Positions 59,347 to 64,000 of a stretch of DNA of 64,000 nt are shown here, piece after piece. The notes below the pieces were generated by a model. The model searched no databases. It saw only the letters and a list, made by a program, of their open reading frames with translations, and was not told the DNA's origin. Origin of the DNA: Jeotgalibacillus sp. R-1-5s-1 (GTDB lineage: Bacteria; Bacillota; Bacilli; Bacillales; Jeotgalibacillaceae); assembly GCF_004405105.1 (NCBI RefSeq), contig NZ_SORW01000028.1, forward strand, positions 124,001 to 188,000, written 5' to 3'. A program made the position numbers and the translations under genes. Each line of letters starts with the position of its first letter. Position 1 is the first letter of the stretch.

Positions 59347-59428
59347 CCGTTCCGTTACGAACGGTCCCTTGCAACCGGGTCTTGCGTTGTCCCATTTCTG
59401 CTCAGTTTGCAGGATCCGGTTCCAAGGG
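59347..59428 (+). promoter_or_regulatory. Structured leader candidate between fadA and fadE
   Basis: Hairpin 1 is CCGTTC/GAACGG (59347-59364). A longer branched stem pairs CCCTTG-CA-ACCGG (59366-59378) with CCGGT-TC-CAAGGG (59416-59428), and inside it CTGC/GCAG forms a small hairpin. The GC-rich segment contrasts with the flanks. It could be a regulatory RNA or processing site; there is no T-run after it. Confidence 0.5.
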
Positions 59429-59471
59429 AAATGAGTCTCAAACTAAACGAACAAACAGGGAGGAATTTTTC

Positions 59472-61256
59472 ATGTCAAACGAAACAAAACAGCTTGTAAA
59501 AGGCGGAAGTTTTCTAATTGAGGAAGTGGAAGCAGCAAGCGTATTCACACCGGAGGATTACACAGATGAACAGAAAATGATTGCCAAAACAACTGAGGAT
59601 TACGTATTAAACGAAGTCGTTCCTGAAGTGGAGCACATCGAAAATCATGAGTTTGACCGTTCAGTTAAGCTGTTAAAATCAGCTGGTGAGCTTGGTCTTC
59701 TTGGAGCGGATGTTCCTGAAGAGTACGGCGGCCTTGGACTTGATAAGATCAGCTCAGCTTTAATTGCTGAAAAAATGTCACGTGCAGGCGGCTTCTCCAT
59801 TACACACGGTGCACACGTTGGAATCGGATCTCTGCCGATCGTTCTTTTCGGAAACGAAGAGCAGAAGCATAAGTATCTGCCAGCCCTTGCAACAGGCGAA
59901 AAAATCGCTGCATATGCACTGACAGAGCCAGGTTCAGGATCGGATGCACTTGGTGCTAAAACGACGGCTAAGCTGAACGAAGCAGGCACTCACTACGTGT
60001 TAAACGGTGAAAAGCAGTGGATCACCAATGCCGGTTTTGCTGATGTATTTGTCGTTTACGCAAAAATCGACGGAGAACACTTCTCTACATTTATCGTTGA
60101 ACGTGAATTCCCAGGCGTGTCAGTAGGCGCTGAAGAAAAGAAAATGGGTATTAAGAGTTCCTCTACACGCACACTGATCCTTGAAGATGCTGAAGTACCG
60201 GTTGAAAATCTTCTTGGTGAGCACGGTAAAGGACATGTGATCGCCTTTAACATCCTGAACATTGGTCGTTACAAGCTCGGAGTAGGTACGGTTGGTGCTT
60301 CTAAGCGTGCGCTTGAGCTCGCAGTGAAGTATACAAACGAGCGTAAGCAGTTCAATACGCCGATCTCTTCTTTCAACCTGACAAAAGAAAAGCTTGCGAC
60401 AATGGGTGCAAAGCTTTATGCAACAGAAAGCTCAGTGTACCGTACAGTTGGTCTGTTCGAAGATCGTATGAGCCAGCTTTCTGATGAAGAAATTAAGGAT
60501 GGAAAAGAAGTAGCGAAATCAATTGCTGAATATGCGATTGAGTGCTCACTGAACAAAGTATTTGGCACTGAAACACTTGATTATATCGCAGATGAAGCGG
60601 TTCAGCTTCACGGCGGTTACGGCTTCATGCAGGAGTACGAAGTAGAGCGCATTTACCGCGACTCCCGTATCAACCGTATTTTCGAAGGAACAAACGAAAT
60701 CAACCGCCTGCTCGTACCGGGAACTTACCTGCGTAAAGCAATGAAGGGCGAGCTTCCACTTCTTCAAAAAGCACAGGCGCTTCAGGGCGAACTGATGACG
60801 ATGATGCCTGAAGAAATCAGTGACGAGCCGCTGGCACAGGAAGCATACCTTGTGAAAAATGCAAAGAAAATCGGTCTGTTAGCTGCCGGTCTTGCTGCTC
60901 AGAAATACGGAAAAGCACTTGAAGCAGAACAGGAAATCCTGGTAAACATTGCAGATATCGTATCACTTGCTTACGCAATGGAATCTGCTCTTCTCCGTAC
61001 ACAAAAAGCAGTTGAAAAATCAGGCCTTGAAAAGAACCAGCAAAAAGTTCTTTACACACAAATCTTCTGTCAGGAAGCATTCAACGAAATCGAAGGACAC
61101 GCGAAAGAAACACTGATCGCAGCTGAGAGCGGCGACACACTTCGCATGATGCTGTCCGCCCTTCGTAAATTCACTCGCTACACGCCAGTGAACCTGATTC
61201 CAAAGAAACGCGAAGCAGCAGCAACACTGATTACGGCTGAGAAATTTGTGGTTTGA
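59472..61256 (+). CDS. fadE: Acyl-CoA dehydrogenase
   Basis: FadE (594 aa) is an FAD acyl-CoA dehydrogenase that makes the trans-2 double bond. Motifs: [19 protein letters not shown] (FAD/substrate region), [18 protein letters not shown], and the C-terminal signature [21 protein letters not shown] with FEGTNEINR. The extended C-terminal region (about 430-594) is typical of the Bacillus YusJ group. The start at 59472 has AGGGAGG upstream; an earlier start at 59382 lies in the structured leader. Stop-proximal terminator present. Confidence 0.95.
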   Translation: MSNETKQLVKGGSFLIEEVEAASVFTPEDYTDEQKMIAKTTEDYVLNEVVPEVEHIENHEFDRSVKLLKSAGELGLLGADVPEEYGGLGLDKISSALIAEKMSRAGGFSITHGAHVGIGSLPIVLFGNEEQKHKYLPALATGEKIAAYALTEPGSGSDALGAKTTAKLNEAGTHYVLNGEKQWITNAGFADVFVVYAKIDGEHFSTFIVEREFPGVSVGAEEKKMGIKSSSTRTLILEDAEVPVENLLGEHGKGHVIAFNILNIGRYKLGVGTVGASKRALELAVKYTNERKQFNTPISSFNLTKEKLATMGAKLYATESSVYRTVGLFEDRMSQLSDEEIKDGKEVAKSIAEYAIECSLNKVFGTETLDYIADEAVQLHGGYGFMQEYEVERIYRDSRINRIFEGTNEINRLLVPGTYLRKAMKGELPLLQKAQALQGELMTMMPEEISDEPLAQEAYLVKNAKKIGLLAAGLAAQKYGKALEAEQEILVNIADIVSLAYAMESALLRTQKAVEKSGLEKNQQKVLYTQIFCQEAFNEIEGHAKETLIAAESGDTLRMMLSALRKFTRYTPVNLIPKKREAAATLITAEKFVV

Positions 61257-61272
61257 TGATGAAGCAAATTCG

Positions 61273-61301
61273 GAGCACTCTTTTAAAGGGTGCTCTTTTT
61301 A
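61273..61301 (+). terminator. Terminator of fadE
   Basis: GAGCACTC and GGGTGCTC (one wobble) around TTTTAAA, then TTTTT. Confidence 0.88.
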
Positions 61302-61337
61302 ATGTTTAAGTGTCAATGATAAAAGGTAGAGTATGAC

Positions 61338-61366
61338 ATTGACATATAGGGGCTTTACTATTATTA
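61338..61366 (+). promoter_or_regulatory. Promoter of the SDR-ArsR operon
   Basis: TTGACA (61338-61343) and TATTAT (61361-61366) are 17 bases apart. The -10 overlaps the left arm of the palindrome. Confidence 0.75.
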
Positions 61367-61390
61367 TATGTTTAAACTTTTAAACATATA
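61363..61390. promoter_or_regulatory. 28-bp palindrome, likely repressor operator
   Basis: TTATATGTTTAAA-CT-TTTAAACATATAA has 13-bp perfect arms and overlaps the -10 box. The natural binder is the ArsR-family regulator encoded 816 bases downstream in the same operon. Confidence 0.8.
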
Positions 61391-61409
61391 AACAGAAGGA
61401 GTGTTTTAG

Positions 61410-62180
61410 ATGAATGTGTTAATTACTGGCGCTTCAGGTGGAATAGGGATGGAGCTTGCGAAGCTGTTTGCTGAAAAAGGTCATACATTACTGTTAGCGG
61501 CGAGAAGCGAGGATAAGCTGAGAGAACTGGCTGATGAGTGGATGCGTAAATTTACGATTGAAACGCATATTTTCAAGAGTGATTTATCAAAGGCAGGAGC
61601 AGCTGAAAAGCTTTATGGTGAAGTGAAAGCAAAAGGATTAAAAGTTGACATTCTGATCAACAATGCCGGAGTCGGTCTTTTCGGAGAATTTCATAAAACG
61701 GACCTGATAAAGGAGCAGGAGATGATTCAGCTGAATATAACATCGCTGACAGAGCTCTCCAAACTGTTTGGCCGTGAAATGGTGGAGGCGAAGCAGGGTA
61801 AAATTCTTAACGTAGCCTCAACAGCTGCCTTTTTCCCGGGTCCTCTGATGGCGGTTTATTATGCGTCAAAGGCTTATGTGAAATCGCTGACTGAAGCACT
61901 TGATAATGAATGGTCAGATCATGGCGTTCAGGTGTCCGGTTTGTATCCTGGACCAACGAGCACAGGCTTTAAAGATGCGGCTGAACTTGATGATTCAAAA
62001 TTGTTTAAGAACGGCACGATGAAAGCGGAAGCGGTGGCTAAGATTGCATTTATTGAATTTATGAATGGGAAAAGACAGATTGTACCTGGCGGCATGAACA
62101 AGCTGCAGTCTAAAGCAAGCAGGCTCATTTCACGGAAAACTGCAGCAAATATTGTAAGGAAAACGCAGGACAGGGTATAA
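61410..62180 (+). CDS. Short-chain dehydrogenase/reductase
   Basis: This 256-residue classical SDR has cofactor motif TGASGGIGMELA (6-17), NNAGVGLFGEF, and the catalytic Ser/Tyr/Lys in VASTAAFFPGP and YYASKAYVKS. The family (DltE/YqjQ-like) often prefers NADPH; the substrate is unknown. AGAAGGAG precedes the ATG. It precedes an ArsR-type regulator by 25 bases, and their shared promoter is covered by a palindrome, so it should be induced by the ligand of that regulator. Confidence 0.93.
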   Translation: MNVLITGASGGIGMELAKLFAEKGHTLLLAARSEDKLRELADEWMRKFTIETHIFKSDLSKAGAAEKLYGEVKAKGLKVDILINNAGVGLFGEFHKTDLIKEQEMIQLNITSLTELSKLFGREMVEAKQGKILNVASTAAFFPGPLMAVYYASKAYVKSLTEALDNEWSDHGVQVSGLYPGPTSTGFKDAAELDDSKLFKNGTMKAEAVAKIAFIEFMNGKRQIVPGGMNKLQSKASRLISRKTAANIVRKTQDRV

Positions 62181-62205
62181 TATTGGCAGGAACGGGGTGA
62201 CAGCA

Positions 62206-62508
62206 ATGGGGGAACAGGCAGTAAAAGCATTTCGCGACTGTATACCATTATTTCAGGCGCTGAGTGATCCGTATCGTCAGGATATTGTGTTGATTCTGGC
62301 TGATATAGATTCCATGACGGTCAATCAATTGACAGACAGACTTCCACTTTCCCGTCCCGCTGTTTCACACCATTTAAAAATCCTTCGTGAGCAGGGCATT
62401 TTGAAAATGGAACAGCAGGGCACACAGCGGTATTATTCACTCGCCCTCGAAGGTGCACTGGAGCAGCTGAAGCATTTAATTATTACGGTAGAAGACCGTT
62501 GTTATTAG
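62206..62508 (+). CDS. ArsR/SmtB-family winged-helix regulator
   Basis: This 100-residue regulator has the recognition helix LPLSRPAVSHHLKILREQG and wing QQGTQRYYSL. It lacks the CVC metal box of ArsR at 34531, having QLTDRLPL in that place, so it probably senses something other than arsenite, perhaps a small molecule. It sits in one operon with the SDR, and the 28-bp palindrome before the SDR fits autoregulation. The start at 62206 has GGGGTG upstream. Confidence 0.88.
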   Translation: MGEQAVKAFRDCIPLFQALSDPYRQDIVLILADIDSMTVNQLTDRLPLSRPAVSHHLKILREQGILKMEQQGTQRYYSLALEGALEQLKHLIITVEDRCY

Positions 62509-62524
62509 ATAAGGAGGAGTTACT

Positions 62525-62884
62525 ATGGCAATTACTTTTTATACGTATCCGAAATGCGGCACGTGCCGTAAAGCAAAAAAATGGCTCGATGAAAATGATG
62601 TGGATTATTCAGAGATTCATTTAGTGGAGTCTCCGCCATCGAAAGAGACGTTAAAAGATCTTCATGAAAAAAGCGGAGTGGAGCTCAAAAAATTCTTTAA
62701 TACGAGCGGAATGAAATACCGTGAGCTTGGATTAAAGGACAAACTTCCTACAATGAGCGATGATGAAAAGCTTGAGCTTCTTGCTTCTGACGGAATGCTG
62801 ATCAAGCGCCCTCTGACAACAGACGGCAAACACGTAACAGTCGGCTTCAAAGAGCCTGAATTCGAAGAGAACTGGAAGGCATAA
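62525..62884 (+). CDS. yusI: ArsC/Spx-family protein (YusI-like)
   Basis: This 119-residue thioredoxin-fold protein has the CxxC of the family at Cys11-Cys14 (YTYPKCGTCRKAKKW) and RPLTTDGKHVTVGF at the C-terminus. It resembles arsenate-reductase-like YusI and Spx; Spx itself binds RNA polymerase, but the length and context favour YusI of unknown function. AAGGAGGAG precedes the ATG. Lies next to gcvH as in B. subtilis (yusI-gcvH). Confidence 0.88.
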   Translation: MAITFYTYPKCGTCRKAKKWLDENDVDYSEIHLVESPPSKETLKDLHEKSGVELKKFFNTSGMKYRELGLKDKLPTMSDDEKLELLASDGMLIKRPLTTDGKHVTVGFKEPEFEENWKA

Positions 62885-62968
62885 ACATAGAAAGTTTTCT
62901 TGTTTTCACGGGCTGATTGTGACAAGATGAAAGAGTGAAATGATCTTTTAACATGTGGAGGGAAAAAC

Positions 62969-63352
62969 ATGAGTTCACCAAAAGAATTGCGTTATTCTGA
63001 AGAGCATGAGTGGGTAAAGGTTGAAGACGGAAAAGCAACAATCGGCATCACAAAGTTCGCACAGTCTGAGCTTGGCGATATCGTATTTGTTGAGCTTCCT
63101 GAAGTAGGCGATGAGCTAAAGGCAGACGAGCCATTCGGAAGTGTTGAGTCAGTTAAAACCGTTTCTGAGCTTTACGCACCAGTCAGCGGTAAAGTAGTTG
63201 AAGTCAACGAAGACCTTAACGACAGCCCTGAATACGTGAATGAATCTCCATACGAAAAGGCATGGATGGTCGTAGTTGAAATGTCTGACGAGTCAGAGCT
63301 TGATGAGCTGATGGACGCAGAAGCTTACGACAACATGACAAACGAAGGGTAA
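62969..63352 (+). CDS. gcvH: Glycine cleavage system H protein
   Basis: GcvH (127 aa) carries a lipoyl group. Lys63 in the motif [17 protein letters not shown] is the lipoylated residue. It shuttles the aminomethyl group between P, T and L proteins and, in Bacillus, also provides octanoyl/lipoyl groups to other enzymes through LipL. The other gcv genes are not in this window, as expected from the B. subtilis yus order. GTGGAGGG precedes the ATG. Confidence 0.97.
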   Translation: MSSPKELRYSEEHEWVKVEDGKATIGITKFAQSELGDIVFVELPEVGDELKADEPFGSVESVKTVSELYAPVSGKVVEVNEDLNDSPEYVNESPYEKAWMVVVEMSDESELDELMDAEAYDNMTNEG

Positions 63353-63360
63353 TACATAAA

Positions 63361-63388
63361 AAAACACCGCTGCGGCGGTGTTTTTTTC
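63361..63388 (+). terminator. Terminator of gcvH
   Basis: AAAACACCGC/GCGGTGTTTT with TGCG loop, then T-run. Confidence 0.92.
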
Positions 63389-63405
63389 GATATATTGACC
63401 CAAAA

Positions 63406-63440
63406 TCATTAAATGCCCCCGGTCTGCGCCGGGATTTTTC
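63406..63440. repeat. Leader hairpin of array G
   Basis: A stretch containing aaatgccccc and CCCGG-TCTGCG-CCGGG followed by ATTTTT (hairpin 63418-63433). It is repeated nearly exactly before array H (63609-63644). Confidence 0.85.
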
Positions 63441-63445
63441 GTGAG

Positions 63446-63571
63446 AGTTGTTAAATAACGGCTGAGAATGGTCAAATAACTAAGGAAAGTTGTCAAATAA
63501 AGCAAAAGAGTGGTTAAATAATCCGAATAAGTTGTCAAATAACCTCAAAGAGTTGTCAAATAAATCTGCTG
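63446..63571. repeat. Array G: six 21-bp units, core AGTTGTCAAATAACC
   Basis: Units start at 63446, 63467, 63488, 63509, 63530 and 63551, exactly 21 bp apart. Cores: AGTTGTTAAATAACG, AATGGTCAAATAACT, AGTTGTCAAATAAAG, AGTGGTTAAATAATC, AGTTGTCAAATAACC, AGTTGTCAAATAAAT. Same class as D and F. Preceded by a leader hairpin that recurs before array H. Confidence 0.93.
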
Positions 63572-63608
63572 GACGAGTCTCCTCCGCATTTCAAATCATT
63601 TACTCAAG

Positions 63609-63644
63609 ATCATGAAATGCCCCCGGTCTGCGCCGGGATTTTTC
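63609..63644. repeat. Leader hairpin of array H
   Basis: Near-identical copy of 63406-63440: CCCGG-TCTGCG-CCGGG (63622-63637) and ATTTTT; the sequence before it (tactcaagatcatgaaatg) resembles that before array E. Confidence 0.85.
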
Positions 63645-63646
63645 AC

Positions 63647-63767
63647 GAAAGTGACCAAGCTGAGTAGGAATGTGACCAAGCTGAGGTAGTAAGTGACCAA
63701 GTAACAGGTGGAAGTGTCCAAGTTCAGCTGAAATGTGACCAAGTTTGCTCCGAGAGTGTCCAAGTCC
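63647..63767. repeat. Array H: 21-bp units, core AAGTGACCAAG
   Basis: Units start at 63647, 63668, 63689, 63710, 63731 and 63752, exactly 21 bp apart: GAAAGTGACCAAG, GAATGTGACCAAG, GTAAGTGACCAAG, GGAAGTGTCCAAG, AAATGTGACCAAG, GAGAGTGTCCAAG. Core class shared with array E. Confidence 0.93.
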
Positions 63768-63790
63768 TAATCCAGCCTCTGCATTTCTGT

Positions 63791-63930
63791 GTTTAGCTCC
63801 AGTTCGCAGCGGCTAGTGCGCTTCCCTTAGTTCTGTCCGATAAGTCAACATCGGTTCACTTCGTTCACCGTGTTTCCTTTATCTCCGACGGGGCCGGTCC
63901 AGTTTGTACGTCCCTAAACGCCCGCCTCCG
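63791..63930. repeat. Type-2 module, second copy
   Basis: About 140 bp beginning gtttagctccagttcgcagc. The 91 bases 63835-63925 are, to within about three differences, the reverse complement of the module inserted at 55298-55388. It directly abuts a type-3 module (63941). Confidence 0.85.
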
Positions 63931-63940
63931 CCTTTCAAGG

Positions 63941-64000
63941 TGTCCAGCTGCGGCGACTAGCCCCTCGAGGTCATAAGTCTAAGCTGAACGAGGGCGAAGG
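63941..64000. repeat. Type-3 module, cut by the window edge
   Basis: tgtccagctgcggcgactag, then cccctcgaggtcataagtc and the left arm of the internal hairpin; matches 23363 and 30781. Preceded by cctccgcctttcaagg, the insertion-site sequence of the type-1 element. Confidence 0.82.

Noticed and set aside
59382-59471. N-terminal extension of fadE by 30 codons
   Set aside because: It covers the structured leader; the ATG at 59472 has a strong ribosome site and the expected family N-terminus.
63293-63538. 81-codon minus-strand frame with YLTTL heptads
   Set aside because: It begins inside gcvH antisense, crosses a terminator and only mirrors array G.

Overview
The window reads as chromosomal DNA of a low-to-moderate-GC, endospore-forming Firmicute of the order Bacillales, probably Bacillaceae or Planococcaceae/Caryophanaceae. 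A Jeotgalibacillus-like relative is possible, but I cannot prove the genus. The basis is gene order matching the Bacillus subtilis his-yvc-clpP-cggR-eno-secG-rnr-smpB-ssrA block and, further on, the yus block (yusV, yusU, coat-like genes, fadM, fadN, fadA, fadE, yusI, gcvH). Other support comes from strong AGGAGG-type ribosome sites, TTG starts, Crh (HPr-like with Gln15), and recognisable CtsR, CggR, FadR and Fur-type operators.

Layout. 1-3180: 3' end of the histidine operon (hisB', hisH, hisA, hisF, hisI). 3854-10850: yvcD, trxB, a LURP-one-like gene on the minus strand, Nudix yvcI, rapZ, yvcK, whiA, crh. 11236-13532: an accessory SDR plus acyl-CoA-ligase pair, then tRNA-Arg(CCG) and CtsR-controlled clpP. 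15624-23215: a small glutaredoxin-like gene and the glycolytic operon cggR-gapA-pgk-tpiA-gpmI-eno. 23764-30700: a DUF1540 gene, an ABC-2 drug-type exporter, secG-est-rnr-smpB and tmRNA. 30900-34330: AT-rich accessory stretch with a membrane-anchored FAD oxidase, a membrane protein, gene remnants and a small gene. 34472-39094: an arsenic/thiol cluster (arsR, arsD, arsA, IscA-like, CoA-disulfide reductase with rhodanese domain) without an arsenite permease. 39267-51657: PilZ, EamA, YjbQ, ilvD, FrnE, an alanine/Na+ symporter, a sortase, a SwrC-type RND pump, a HAD phosphatase and a thioredoxin. 51735-63352: Fur-type-regulated siderophore ATPase, YusU, CotF-like genes, proline dehydrogenase, the fadNAE beta-oxidation genes, an SDR/ArsR pair, an ArsC/Spx-like gene and gcvH.

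Most of the genes are ordinary core genes. The unusual content is in the spacers. Eight intergenic arrays consist of degenerate units with an almost exact 21-bp period; they fall into about five core-sequence classes, and each lies 3' of a transcription terminator. One is built into a 174-bp higher-order tandem repeat; three carry a related hairpin leader. A second layer is a set of about 110-bp hairpin elements with perfect terminal inverted repeats. Two of these have other repeat modules inserted at the same internal site with short direct duplications. I do not recognise a named family for the 21-bp arrays. They are the best candidate here for something undescribed. Other points worth checking are a structured 5' leader before fadE, a promoter nested in a terminator before cggR, a 28-bp palindrome over the promoter of an SDR/ArsR operon, and the ars cluster lacking a permease.
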